From an uncultured Erysipelotrichaceae bacterium (GTDB lineage Bacteria > Bacillota_I > Bacilli_A > Erysipelotrichales > Erysipelotrichaceae): a DNA stretch of 45,676 bases. This document shows positions 1-9,101 of the stretch, piece after piece. Where the stretch lies: contig CAMVGT010000014.1 of assembly GCA_947167125.1 (NCBI GenBank), positions 1-45,676 of the forward strand, written 5' to 3'. Positions within the stretch are counted from its first letter, which is position 1. The number at the start of each line of letters is the position of its first letter. Position numbers and translations under genes: made by a program. The notes beneath the pieces were generated by a model. It searched no databases. It was not told the DNA's origin and saw only the letters and a list, made by a program, of their open reading frames with translations.

Positions 1-3000
1 ATAGCTGACACCATGCAGACTGACTGCCAGGTAAATCGAAGGAAGATTCAGGATTGCGGTCAGCGTCTGCGCAAACGCCCAGCCCAGCGGCAGACCGGCC
101 GCGATTCCGATCACCGTCAGGATCACGGTTTCCTTGTCGATATATGTATGAACTTCCCCATCGAAGAATCCAAGAACCTTGATTGTCGCAATCTCTCTTG
201 TACGTTCGGAAACATTGATGGAGGAAAGCGTGAACAGAACAACAAAGGCAAGTGCCGCCGACATGATGATGACAATGTATACAACCGCATTGATCAGCAC
301 AAATGCAGTGGAGAACTGATCCCTTAATTCGGCTGTGGAAATCACACTCATGACATTGGGCTTGCTTTTGAGCAGCTGCGTATAGGCCGCCGCATCGCAG
401 TCCTTATCGTTCAGACGGATCAGAAGTCCGTTTTCCATGAAGTCATGATAATAATTCTCATATGCGCTTCTGCGCATGAAGAGATAGTTGCCAAGATAAT
501 TCTGCACAAGACTGCGGACGGGAAGCTCCGCCTTCTGCAGATCATTCAGCTGAACGGAAATGGTATCGCCGTCTTTGAATCCCAGCACATTGCCGGCATT
601 CTGGGTAATCATGATGTCATGCATGCCAAGCTGCAGCGGATTGCCTTTGATATCGCGCAGGCTGACATATTGCGATACATCGGTTTCATCATCAAAGATG
701 ATTGCCTGAACGGTTTCCGGTCTTCCGTTATGTACCGATACATCTGCTGAGATGATCATGATATCCGCATAGATTCCGGTATCCTTATGATTTCTGACCG
801 CTTCGCTGAGCTCTTCATGTTCATCGGAAGAAGCGGCGCATAAAACATCATAGAGGAAGGTCTGTTCATACTGGCGCGGCATCAGATCATGAACCGAATC
901 GCCGATCGCAAACCCGAACAGCAATAATGCCATACAGCCGGCAATGCCGAAGATGGTCATGAGCATTCTCTTTTTATAGCGGAACAGATTTCTTGATGTG
1001 ACTTTGTTCAGGAAGGACATCCGCTTCCAAAGCGGTGTGATTTTTTCAAGGAATACCTTGGATCCGGCCCGCGGCGCCTTCGGTCTCATCAAAGCGGCAG
1101 GAACCTGCTTCAGTTCCGAAGCGGAAGCGAAATAAACCGCCGCAAGAACAGCAACGATAAAGACCATCGGGCCGCCGATGCCATAGGAAGAAAGGAAGGA
1201 GAAATGATACTTCGGGATCAGATACATGATGCCGAAAATCACAAAAATAAATGCAGGCAGAGCAACAAACGCCATCACAGTGCCGAGAACACTTCCGCAG
1301 ATCGACGCGCTGAAAGCATAGGCGATGTATTTCATGCGGATCTCGCTGTCCGTATAGCCAAGGGATTTATAGGTTCCGATCAATCCCCTTTCCTCTTCCA
1401 CCATACGGGTGATAGAGGTTAAGGAAATCAGCACTGCCACAACCAGGAAAACAATCGGGAATACCGTTCCGATCGCTTCAATGGATCCGGCATCCGAATC
1501 AATATTCGCATAGCCGGAAAGCGACATGCGGTCAAGCAGATACCAGGAAGCGGTATCGATATCATCGATTGTCTGATAGGCTTTATCGAATTCTTCCTTT
1601 GCCTCCTGCTCGCCTTCATGAAAGTCTTCCCAGCCTTCATCCAGTTCCTTTTTGCCATCCAGCAGCTTCTGATAGCCTTCCTGAATCTGACGCAGTGCAT
1701 CTGCCAGCTGCGCCATTGTCTCAATCCGGTTCAGATCCAGTTCCGCCTGTCCTTCATTCAGCTGCCTTTCGCCGTCCGCAAGCTGCTGCTCGCCATAGGC
1801 GATACCGTCAAGAATCTGCCGGATGCCGTCATCAATCTGAGCGACGGTACTGTCGATTTCATCTTCCTCAATGCCGTTTTCATTCAATGAAGAAACAATC
1901 TCCGCCCGCAATGTGACAAGTTCTTCCTTCTGCTTCTGCAGCTTTTCCAAAGCGGTCTGCCATGTCTGCACCAGTTCGCTGACTGTCTGCGGCTTTTCCG
2001 TGCCGGCAATTTCCGCCAGCATCTCAGCCATTTCATCAAACATCTTTTTCAGCTCTTGTGGATCGGAAAACATGGTGTCATCTTCATCCGTAAGATCCGC
2101 GATGGTATGAATCTGCTGATATTCATCCGACGATGCAGCCTCAGCCGCAAAATCCAGAATGGAAACCGCAAGATCATAGGTCTGAACAAATTGTCCGGCT
2201 GTTTCTATTTCCGCCATCGGACTGTACTGCCCAAGGATTGTCAGAACCGCTTCATACTCTTCTCCGGTTTCTTCAAGACGCATTTCCGGATCCGCTTCCC
2301 GCAGACGCGCGATCAAAGAGAGCGTCTCTTCACTTTCAAGAACGGTTCTTTCCTCATCCGCTTTTTCGATCAGGGCATCCAGTTCCCCCATCGCGTCTTT
2401 GAATGAAAAATCTTCCGGAATCAGTCCGGTTTCCTTCAGTTCATCCACAAAACCCATAATTTCCGAAACGCCGTCAATCAGTTCCGTGATTTCCGTATCT
2501 TCCGGCAGGGAGGAAAGCAGATTCATGATTGCCTTGATTTCATCGGATTCCAGCTGCGCAAGTCCTTCATCAATCTGCTGAATACCGTCATCGATCTGTT
2601 TCAGGCCGTTCTTTGCGTCTAGCAGTCCCTGTTTCTGTTCCTTCAGTTCTTCAATCTGCTTCAGAAGATCTGCTTTTGTTTTTTCAAATTCAGCCTTCTG
2701 CCTTTCCAGAAGCGCTCTGTTCTCATTGATCAGACGCTGCGCGTCCGCCAATGCCTTTTCCGCTGTTCTTCTTCCTTCTTCCAGCAGTCTGCTGTTTTCA
2801 TCCAGCTCCCGCTTTCCGTCTTCGTATTCCTTCTGCGCATCTTCCAGTTTCTTCCGCGCATCCTCAAGCTCCTTTAAAACTTCTTCTTCCGCTTCCTTTA
2901 CCTTTTCGTAGGCTTCTCTTCTGATCCGCTCGGTACGTGCCTTTTCCCTGTCCTTCTGCACATTTGTCTCGATTTTCTTTTTCAGCGCACTGACCGTATC

Positions 3001-3705
3001 GGTATATTCATCCGAAAAACAATGCAGTTCTTCTGCGCCTTTGATCCTGATCAAAGCTGCTGTATAGACATCGGTTTCGACCGCGTCAAAGCGGATGAAC
3101 ACCGTATCGCTTCGGATCGTCGATTCGCGGAAGGCAACCGATCCGTTCGGATTATTGAGATCGCTGACATCCGTCACAATCGCGGAGATCACATATTCCT
3201 TGACAGGGAAGTTTTCGGTTTCCTCCTCCCCGCTTTTTTCTTCAATCAGAATGCGGTCGCCCGTCTTCGCTCCGGTATCCTTCACAAAGCGTTCCGGCAC
3301 CGCGCATTCATTCTTTTCCTTCGGAAGTGTTCCTTCCAGAACATACGGCATATCAATGCCTTCTTCACTCAATGTTGTCAGGGTGATGCGCAGAGGAATA
3401 TCATTGCATACAGAATCGGTTTCTTCGCTGTAGATGCCGCTGACCGTCTCAATTTCTTCCATTTCCGAAAGAACCTTCAGATCGTTTTCATCGAGTCCGA
3501 GGGTGGAGACAATCTGCAGATCCCTGAGATTCTGCGCGTCAAAAAAACGGTCTGCCGAATTGCGCAGATCCTCGCATGACGCCTTGAGTCCGGAAAACAT
3601 CATGACACCGAGCGCTGTGATAATCAGGATTGAAAAGAATCTGCGCTTCTCCTTGCGGATCGTGCGCAGAATATCCTTGATAAAAGCAGAATCCATTTTC
3701 ACCAT
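1..3705 (-). CDS. Large FtsX-type ABC transporter permease (C-terminal end beyond the window)
   Basis: Membrane permease of a MacB/LolCE-like ABC exporter, paired with the ATPase just upstream. The frame stays open from the ATG at 3705 to position 1, at least 1235 codons, so the end lies outside the window. A transmembrane segment follows a basic N-terminus (KEKRRFFSILIITALG). A long extracytoplasmic part follows, and from about 2900 down to 1570 it is rich in Lys, Glu and Gln with recurring LxxGxxQIDDGI-type units, suggesting coiled coil. Two FtsX domains follow: one near 1500-1100 with TRMVEEERGLIGTYKSLGY, and one at the window edge with SERTREIATIKVLGF. The ATG overlaps the ATPase stop by 7 bases, indicating translational coupling; a second ATG is at 3696. 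The substrate is unknown; lipid, peptide or drug export are family possibilities. Confidence 0.88.
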   Translation of the reverse strand, partial: MVKMDSAFIKDILRTIRKEKRRFFSILIITALGVMMFSGLKASCEDLRNSADRFFDAQNLRDLQIVSTLGLDENDLKVLSEMEEIETVSGIYSEETDSVCNDIPLRITLTTLSEEGIDMPYVLEGTLPKEKNECAVPERFVKDTGAKTGDRILIEEKSGEEETENFPVKEYVISAIVTDVSDLNNPNGSVAFRESTIRSDTVFIRFDAVETDVYTAALIRIKGAEELHCFSDEYTDTVSALKKKIETNVQKDREKARTERIRREAYEKVKEAEEEVLKELEDARKKLEDAQKEYEDGKRELDENSRLLEEGRRTAEKALADAQRLINENRALLERQKAEFEKTKADLLKQIEELKEQKQGLLDAKNGLKQIDDGIQQIDEGLAQLESDEIKAIMNLLSSLPEDTEITELIDGVSEIMGFVDELKETGLIPEDFSFKDAMGELDALIEKADEERTVLESEETLSLIARLREADPEMRLEETGEEYEAVLTILGQYSPMAEIETAGQFVQTYDLAVSILDFAAEAASSDEYQQIHTIADLTDEDDTMFSDPQELKKMFDEMAEMLAEIAGTEKPQTVSELVQTWQTALEKLQKQKEELVTLRAEIVSSLNENGIEEDEIDSTVAQIDDGIRQILDGIAYGEQQLADGERQLNEGQAELDLNRIETMAQLADALRQIQEGYQKLLDGKKELDEGWEDFHEGEQEAKEEFDKAYQTIDDIDTASWYLLDRMSLSGYANIDSDAGSIEAIGTVFPIVFLVVAVLISLTSITRMVEEERGLIGTYKSLGYTDSEIRMKYIAYAFSASICGSVLGTVMAFVALPAFIFVIFGIMYLIPKYHFSFLSSYGIGGPMVFIVAVLAAVYFASASELKQVPAALMRPKAPRAGSKVFLEKITPLWKRMSFLNKVTSRNLFRYKKRMLMTIFGIAGCMALLLFGFAIGDSVHDLMPRQYEQTFLYDVLCAASSDEHEELSEAVRNHKDTGIYADIMIISADVSVHNGRPETVQAIIFDDETDVSQYVSLRDIKGNPLQLGMHDIMITQNAGNVLGFKDGDTISVQLNDLQKAELPVRSLVQNYLGNYLFMRRSAYENYYHDFMENGLLIRLNDKDCDAAAYTQLLKSKPNVMSVISTAELRDQFSTAFVLINAVVYIVIIMSAALAFVVLFTLSSINVSERTREIATIKVLGFFDGEVHTYIDKETVILTVIGIAAGLPLGWAFAQTLTAILNLPSIYLAVSLHGVSY

Positions 3706-4400
3706 TCGATTTCCTCAATGGGTCTGGGAGACGGATTGACCTCCATCGAGATCACTTTGCCGCTTTTAAAACGGATCAGCCGGTCAGCCATATCCGCAAG
3801 TGCGGAGTTATGGGTGATAATCAGAACCGTGATTCCGTCCTTGCGGCATGTATCCTGCAGGATTTTGAGTACCTGCTTGCCGGTCTGATAGTCCAGGGCA
3901 CCGGTCGGTTCATCGCACAGAAGCAGTTTCGGGTTTTTGGCAATTGCACGGGCGATCGAAACGCGCTGCTGCTCGCCGCCGGAAAGCTGGGAAGGAAAAT
4001 TGCCCATTCTGTCCGCAAGGCCGACTTTTTTCAATGTTTCCGCAGGGTCCAGATGATTCTTTGAAACCTGCACGGCCAGCTCAACATTCTCCAGTGCCGT
4101 CAGATTGGGTACCAGATTATAAAACTGGAAAACAAAGCCGATATCATGCCTGCGGTAGGCAATCAGCTCTTTCCGGTTCATCTTTGAAAGATCGGCCTGA
4201 TCGACGATAATGTTTCCTCTTGTGGCACGGTCCATTCCGCCGAGAATATTGAGGGCCGTCGTCTTGCCTGCGCCGGAAGATCCAAGGATCATAGCCAGTT
4301 CGCCCTTTTCCACAATGAAACCGGCATCATCCAGTGCTTTGATCATTGCGCTGCCGCTGCCGTATTCCTTAAAGACATGTGTAAACTCGATATAAGCCAT
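3699..4400 (-). CDS. ABC transporter ATP-binding protein (MacB/LolD type)
   Basis: Cytoplasmic ATPase powering the adjoining FtsX permease. It has 233 residues, the usual length. Walker [10 protein letters not shown] is at residues 40-48, the Q-loop near 92 (FVFQFYNL), the signature LSGGEQQR at 139-146, Walker [13 protein letters not shown] at 159-170, and the switch His in the ITHN stretch. AAGGAAC at 4405-4411 is its ribosome site. A promoter is visible on the minus strand: -35 TTGATG (4449-4444), 17 bases, -10 TATGAT (4426-4421), giving a very short leader. It is divergent from a TetR-type gene and probably controlled by it. ATPases of this group serve export of drugs, peptides or lipoproteins; which applies here cannot be told. 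Confidence 0.93.
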   Translation of the reverse strand: MAYIEFTHVFKEYGSGSAMIKALDDAGFIVEKGELAMILGSSGAGKTTALNILGGMDRATRGNIIVDQADLSKMNRKELIAYRRHDIGFVFQFYNLVPNLTALENVELAVQVSKNHLDPAETLKKVGLADRMGNFPSQLSGGEQQRVSIARAIAKNPKLLLCDEPTGALDYQTGKQVLKILQDTCRKDGITVLIITHNSALADMADRLIRFKSGKVISMEVNPSPRPIEEIEW

Positions 4401-4465
4401 CTTTGTTCCTTCGCAGAATAATCATAATGACGGCAGTCATAATCATCAATGAACACATTTTCCGT

Positions 4466-4505
4466 TTGTGTCAAATTTGAATACGACATTGTGTCGAATT
4501 ATAAT
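4466..4505 (+). promoter_or_regulatory. Promoter and likely operator of the TetR-type gene
   Basis: A near-perfect promoter: -35 TTGAAT at 4477-4482, 17 bases, -10 TATAAT at 4500-4505. Within it lie a 12-base direct repeat differing at one base (TTGTGTCAAATT at 4466-4477, TTGTGTCGAATT at 4489-4500), the palindrome TCAAATTTGA at 4471-4480, and CGACA-ttg-TGTCG at 4484-4496 between the two boxes. A repressor bound here would block its own gene and could affect the divergent ABC operon. Confidence 0.75.
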
Positions 4506-4511
4506 AGCAGT

Positions 4512-5054
4512 ATGAATAAACGTCCTGAAATTACCGAACAGACAAGAAAGAACCTTTGTGAAGCTTTCTGGAGCCTTTACGCAAAAAAGCCTCTGGCCAG
4601 AATCACGGTCAGGGAAATCACCGACATGGCCGGTTACAACCGTGCCACTTTCTATCACTATTACACCGATGTGCCCCATCTTCTGGAAACAGAAGAAAAC
4701 AAGCTGCTCAAAGATGTGGAAAAACTGTTTGCGGATGCTGAAAAGGCACTGGATGCCATGGAATTTTCCGAGCAGCTCGGTTCTCTGGTAAGGGTGCTCG
4801 AACAGAACAACCGCTATGCCAGCGCATTATTGAGCGACCATGGGGATCCGGCATTTGTGAATGCATTAAAGGAAATGATCTGGCCGTTTATCAACCGCTA
4901 TTTTGTGAATGTGGATGAAACGGATTCCTATGCGGCAGATCTCAAAAAGGAATACTATCTTTCCGGAATTCTCGGCGCCGTCAGACTGTGGCTGCAGAAT
5001 CCGGAAACGGAAATCGATGAACTGATCGCGCTGCTGGTTGAAGTCATCAGCTGA
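4512..5054 (+). CDS. TetR/AcrR-family transcriptional regulator
   Basis: DNA-binding regulator of 180 residues from the ATG at 4512. The N-terminal helix-turn-helix is clear (RITVREITDMAGYNRATFYHYY), followed by a variable helical ligand-binding part. An in-frame ATG at 4449 is rejected because it lies upstream of the promoter -35 box. The chosen ATG has no Shine-Dalgarno and lies 6 bases after the -10 box, so the mRNA is probably leaderless. Its divergent position suggests it senses something exported by the ABC transporter and represses both units; the ligand is unknown. The helix sequence also resembles the TetR_C_33/YxaF-like Firmicute regulators, but this is not decisive. Confidence 0.88.
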   Translation: MNKRPEITEQTRKNLCEAFWSLYAKKPLARITVREITDMAGYNRATFYHYYTDVPHLLETEENKLLKDVEKLFADAEKALDAMEFSEQLGSLVRVLEQNNRYASALLSDHGDPAFVNALKEMIWPFINRYFVNVDETDSYAADLKKEYYLSGILGAVRLWLQNPETEIDELIALLVEVIS

Positions 5055-5120
5055 CAGAATACAAAATAACTTCATTGAAGCCTCAATAAGGCTATAATAG
5101 GAAGTCAGAAGGAGAACATT

Positions 5121-6458
5121 ATGGATTTCAGAAATAAAAAAATACTTGTGATCGGCCTGGCCAGAAGCGGTCTTGCGGCGATCCGCCTTCTCCATGAGAT
5201 CGGTGTCAGCGACATTACACTGACCGAACAGAAAGAAGTCAAAGAACGGGAATATCTCGAAAGCATCGGCGTCACGATTCTGCCGCAGAGCGATGAGGTC
5301 TTCTCACGTCCTTATGATATTGTCATCAAGAATCCCGGCGTGCCGCCGATTTCCCCTTTTATCCGCAGATTCAAGGACAGAGGAATCCCGGTCATCACCG
5401 AAATCGAGCTTGCCTATCAGACCGCAAAGCCCCAGCACTACATCGGCATCACCGGCACAAACGGAAAGACAACCACAACAACGCTTGTCTATGAAATGCT
5501 CAAAAAAGCATTTGGCGACAAAGCGCATGTCGGCGGAAACATCGGTATCCCGCTGTCCGAAGTTGTTCTGGAAAACAACCTGCTCCATGAGGAAGGCCAC
5601 TATATTTCCCTTGAGCTTTCCAACATGCAGCTGATCGACACGGTTGATTTAAGACCGGAAGTCGCGACCATTGTCAATATGACACCGGACCATATCGATT
5701 TCATGGGCGGTCTTGACAACTATTACTATTCCAAGACACGCATTTACAAAAACATGAAGGAAGGCGACCTGTTCATCCTCAATACCGATGATCCTGTTGT
5801 CGCTGATTATACAGGCCGCTATCCGATTCATTGCGATACCTTCACATTCTCTCTGGAAAAGGATGATACAGACGCGTATCTCAAAGACGGATGGATGGTC
5901 ATCGGCGGCGAAAAGCTCCTTGAGCTCGATAAGATCACCCTGCCCGGAAAGCACAACCTGCAGAACATCATGATCGCAGTCAGCGCCTGCAGACGCATCG
6001 GCATCTCTTCCGATGATATCCGTGAAGTCATCTACAATTTCAAAGGCGTTGAACACCGCATTGAATTTGTCAGAGAGCTCAACGGCGTACGCTATTACAA
6101 CGATTCCAAAGGAACCAATACCGACGCGACCATCACTGCCTTAAAGGCATTTGACAAAGGTGTGATCCTGCTGGTCGGCGGCTTTGAAAAAGGCCTGTCG
6201 ATGGATGAGATGAAGAATTATCTCGGCTGTGTGAAGCAGGTCATCGGCTTCGGCGCTTCCGGAAGAAGAATCGCGACGGATCTGGTCGGGGACAAGGCGA
6301 TTGTTGTCACAACTCTGGATGAAGCAGTCAATGAAGCGGTGAAGTGCTCGGAAAGCGGAGATGTTGTCCTGCTTTCACCGACAACTTCCTCCTTTGACCA
6401 GTATTCCTGCTTCGAAGAGCGCGGCGAACATTTCAAGAGGATCGTCAATTCATTATGA
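5121..6458 (+). CDS. murD: UDP-N-acetylmuramoyl-L-alanine--D-glutamate ligase MurD
   Basis: Cytoplasmic Mur ligase that adds D-glutamate to UDP-MurNAc-L-Ala in peptidoglycan precursor synthesis using ATP. It has 445 residues, normal for MurD. The N-terminal dinucleotide-like fold has LVIGLARSGLAAIRLL, the ATP loop GTNGKTTTTT is at residues 112-121, the Mur motif NMTPDHIDFM lies in the central domain, HRIEFV precedes the C-terminal domain, and NDSKGTN and SPTTSSFDQY are typical of MurD. AAGGAG lies just before the ATG. A -10 TATAAT is at 5093-5098 with a weak -35 (TTCATT, 5071-5076). It overlaps murI by 4 bases; murI makes the D-glutamate that it uses. Confidence 0.96.
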   Translation: MDFRNKKILVIGLARSGLAAIRLLHEIGVSDITLTEQKEVKEREYLESIGVTILPQSDEVFSRPYDIVIKNPGVPPISPFIRRFKDRGIPVITEIELAYQTAKPQHYIGITGTNGKTTTTTLVYEMLKKAFGDKAHVGGNIGIPLSEVVLENNLLHEEGHYISLELSNMQLIDTVDLRPEVATIVNMTPDHIDFMGGLDNYYYSKTRIYKNMKEGDLFILNTDDPVVADYTGRYPIHCDTFTFSLEKDDTDAYLKDGWMVIGGEKLLELDKITLPGKHNLQNIMIAVSACRRIGISSDDIREVIYNFKGVEHRIEFVRELNGVRYYNDSKGTNTDATITALKAFDKGVILLVGGFEKGLSMDEMKNYLGCVKQVIGFGASGRRIATDLVGDKAIVVTTLDEAVNEAVKCSESGDVVLLSPTTSSFDQYSCFEERGEHFKRIVNSL

Positions 6459-7261
6459 AAAACAAAAACGCCTATATCGGCGTATTCGACTCAGGTGCCG
6501 GCGGACTGACCGTCGTCAAGCATATTGAAGAAATGATGCCGAATGAAAATATCCTCTACTTCGGGGATACGGCGCATGTGCCCTACGGCACCAAATCGGA
6601 AAAGCAGATCAAGGAGTTTTCCGTCAATGATGTCGCGTTTCTCAACGGCTTTGAACTCAAAAGCCTTGTCATAGCGTGCAACACAGCCGACTCCGTCGCG
6701 CGGGAAACACTGATGAAGGAATTCGATCTGCCGATCTACGGCGTCATTGATCCGGCCTCCCGCAAGGCGGCTGAAATCACAAAGAACGGGAAAATCGGCA
6801 TCATGGCAACTACTGCCACGGTCCGCTCCGATGCCTATCCGAAACGCATTCACCGCTATAAACCGGATGCCGAAGTATATTCCCTGGCATGTCCGCTTCT
6901 GGTTCCGCTTGTCGAAAACAGAAGATACAGAAAAGATGACCAGGTTGTCACGATCATCCTGAAGGAATATCTGGATCAGCTGACATGCCATGGCATTGAC
7001 ACACTGGTGCTGGGCTGCACACATTATCCGCTGCTTCTGGATGCAGTACAGAGTCTGGTTCCCGATATTCAGATTGTTTCTTCTTCCTATGAATCCGCGC
7101 TTGCTTTAAAAAACAGTCTGGAAAAAACGCACCAGCTCAATGATGAGCCGGGATCCGTAAGAAGATTCTATGTCAGCGATGACGCCGACGCGTTCCGCGA
7201 AAACGCATCCGTCTTCCTGCACGAAAAACTCGGAAAGGAAGTCGAACAGGTTTCCGTATAG
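6455..7261 (+). CDS. murI: Glutamate racemase MurI
   Basis: Converts L- to D-glutamate, the substrate of MurD. It has 268 residues. The two catalytic cysteines are in place: VIACNTA (Cys75) and LGCTHYPLL in the C-terminal half. The N-terminal FDSGAGGLTVVK and PYGTKS motifs are typical. The ATG overlaps the murD stop as ATGA, so the two enzymes are translationally coupled. A hairpin terminator follows directly, so murD-murI form a two-gene unit. Confidence 0.96.
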   Translation: MKNKNAYIGVFDSGAGGLTVVKHIEEMMPNENILYFGDTAHVPYGTKSEKQIKEFSVNDVAFLNGFELKSLVIACNTADSVARETLMKEFDLPIYGVIDPASRKAAEITKNGKIGIMATTATVRSDAYPKRIHRYKPDAEVYSLACPLLVPLVENRRYRKDDQVVTIILKEYLDQLTCHGIDTLVLGCTHYPLLLDAVQSLVPDIQIVSSSYESALALKNSLEKTHQLNDEPGSVRRFYVSDDADAFRENASVFLHEKLGKEVEQVSV

Positions 7262-7269
7262 CCAATGAA

Positions 7270-7298
7270 AAACGATGCAAAGTCTGCATCGTTTTTTT
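7270..7298 (+). terminator. Terminator of murD-murI
   Basis: Stem AAACGATGCA (7270-7279) pairs with TGCATCGTTT (7285-7294) around a 5-base loop, followed by a T run to 7298. Confidence 0.9.
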
Positions 7299-7328
7299 GA
7301 CGGATCGGTTTTCTGCCGCAATCCGCGC

Positions 7329-7781
7329 TCAGCGGATTGCGCTTTTCTTTTGTTTTTTCAATGCTTCAAGATCAATCACTCTGATCTTATGGGCCTTGAG
7401 GATTTTCATCGCTTCCTCACTTGCCGCAAGGTCCGCTTCCATTGATGTGACAAGCTTGCGGTCTTTTCCATAGAGGAAGGCAAATGATTTTTTGACGCCG
7501 ACAGCGGAAATCTCACTGAACTTCATTGTCATCTTCTTTCCGCTCAGCCCGCTGATTGTGATGCCTTCATCCGAAACGCTCAGATAAGAGACAAACCAGT
7601 CGGCACACATATAGATGCCGGGCAGGCAGGCCGCGATAAACAGCCAGAAGCCCATACTGTTTGTGCCGCCCGTGATGTCGGAATGAACAACAAACAGAAT
7701 TGCCAGAATGGCAAAGATAACCACTTCCAGCACAAACGGAATCAATGTTGTTGTTCTTTTGGGTATTTTAACTTCTTTCAT
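7329..7781 (-). CDS. Small membrane protein with a PH-like (bPH/YcxB-type) domain
   Basis: 150 residues. Two hydrophobic segments lie at about 14-34 and 45-63, followed by a soluble part with the pattern of bacterial PH-like domains (SVSDEGITISGLSGKKMTM, then FSEISAVGV). The tail is basic. No function can be assigned. It lies 20 bases after the CapA-type gene on the same strand and could be cotranscribed. There is no Shine-Dalgarno; instead TATAAT at 7793-7788 lies 6 bases before the ATG, so it may also have its own leaderless transcript, although I see no good -35. Confidence 0.7.
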   Translation of the reverse strand: MKEVKIPKRTTTLIPFVLEVVIFAILAILFVVHSDITGGTNSMGFWLFIAACLPGIYMCADWFVSYLSVSDEGITISGLSGKKMTMKFSEISAVGVKKSFAFLYGKDRKLVTSMEADLAASEEAMKILKAHKIRVIDLEALKKQKKSAIR

Positions 7782-7801
7782 AGATTTATTATATCGATTT
7801 C

Positions 7802-9004
7802 TCAGAATCCGCCCACCTGAATGGAATCATCCATTGCAGTAATGATCTTCGACATTCTGTTATAAATGTCCTGATAGCCCGGACACAGAGAATCATTCAG
7901 CTGGGTAAACGGAATGACTTCCATATCCTTCCATGTATTGACTTCGCCATAGGTCCAGTGCAGGTCCGCCTTGACATCGCTGAGGATGATTTCCGATTCA
8001 TCCCCTTTTGTCTTCTTAGTGACTGTCACGGCACCCATCATGCCGACAAGCGAATCATCGAACTGGGCACTGATCAGATTGCCGAGGGCATAGAAGCAGA
8101 TTGTCTTATGGCCGTTGATCCACTGCACAGGCTGAATCATATGCGGATGGTTGCCGATGATGATATCGCATCCGGCATCGGACAGTTCCTGGGCAAGCCA
8201 GATCTGATGTTCATTGGGATAATCGGCATATTCCGTTCCCCAGTGAATTGCCATGATGACCACATCCGCCATTTCATCGGCGCGTCTGACCTGTTCGAGC
8301 ATTTCATCCTCATAGCCGATATAGGTGTTGACCAGATATTCCATTCCTTCCGGTGTCGGGATGCCGTTGGTTCCAAATGTCCAGGAAAGGAATGCATAGG
8401 AGATGCCGTTGCATTCACGTACAGAAATTTCACTGCGCTCATCCCATGACATGTTGGTGCCTTCCATGAGGATTTCATCATCATGCGATTTCCAGAAATT
8501 ATAGGAACGTTCCAGTCCTTCCACGCCCATATCCATTGAATGGTTGGTTGCGGTTGACACAAGATCGAAGCCTTCTTCAATCATGTTAAGACCGAATTCC
8601 TGCGGTGTATTGAAAACAGGATAGGAGCTTAAGCCAAGTTCCGTTCCGCCGAGGATCGTTTCCTGGTTGTAATAAGCCACATCATACTGGCGGGCAATCT
8701 CGCCGATCCTGTCAACCATCGGCTTGAATTCATAGGTTCCGTCCGGCTGCTCCGCCCAGTAATAGACCGCGCCATGGATCAGGCCGTCGCCGACCATAAA
8801 CAGGGAGAAGGATGTTTCTTCTTCTTTGATTTCTTCAATCACCGGCTTTTCCGTTTCCCGCAGTTCTGCTGTCGGTTCTTCTTTTCTGACTTCCGGTTCT
8901 TCCCGGTTTTTCCAGAAATAAATCCCGCAGACTGCCACGCATGCGGCCAGCACGGTTCCGGCAAACACTTTGGCTCCGGTTCTGATTTTTCTCTTTTTTG
9001 CCAT
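7802..9004 (-). CDS. CapA-family metallophosphoesterase-like membrane protein
   Basis: 400 residues. A basic start and one membrane anchor (about residues 13-28) are followed by a Glu-rich linker and then an extracellular CapA/PgsA domain. Family signatures in order: FMVGDGLIHG, YYNQETILGG, STATNHSMDMG, AIHWGTEY and GNHPHMIQP. These are the metal-binding Asp, Asn and His motifs of the calcineurin-like fold. CapA proteins are linked to poly-gamma-glutamate capsule synthesis, but no capB or capC is nearby, so the role here is open; many Firmicutes carry such stand-alone copies. The ribosome site GGGGGAAAC precedes the ATG. Confidence 0.87.
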   Translation of the reverse strand: MAKKRKIRTGAKVFAGTVLAACVAVCGIYFWKNREEPEVRKEEPTAELRETEKPVIEEIKEEETSFSLFMVGDGLIHGAVYYWAEQPDGTYEFKPMVDRIGEIARQYDVAYYNQETILGGTELGLSSYPVFNTPQEFGLNMIEEGFDLVSTATNHSMDMGVEGLERSYNFWKSHDDEILMEGTNMSWDERSEISVRECNGISYAFLSWTFGTNGIPTPEGMEYLVNTYIGYEDEMLEQVRRADEMADVVIMAIHWGTEYADYPNEHQIWLAQELSDAGCDIIIGNHPHMIQPVQWINGHKTICFYALGNLISAQFDDSLVGMMGAVTVTKKTKGDESEIILSDVKADLHWTYGEVNTWKDMEVIPFTQLNDSLCPGYQDIYNRMSKIITAMDDSIQVGGF

Positions 9005-9065
9005 ATTCGTTTCCCCCGTGGATGAAATTCAACATTTATTTTAGTATCTGCGGACGGGAATGAAA

Positions 9066-9101
9066 ACTTTAAAAAGCTGCCATCCTGTTCAAATGGCAGC
9101 T
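9066..9101 (-). terminator. Terminator after the HD hydrolase gene
   Basis: On the minus strand AGCTGCCAT (9101-9093) pairs with ATGGCAGCT (9083-9075), followed by TTTTTAAAGTTTT. The 5' arm begins at the last base of the gene's stop codon. Confidence 0.85.

Noticed and set aside
1428-3739. Several 60-185 codon frames on both strands over the permease
   Set aside because: All are shadows of the long minus-strand permease frame, which is open from 3705 to the window edge.
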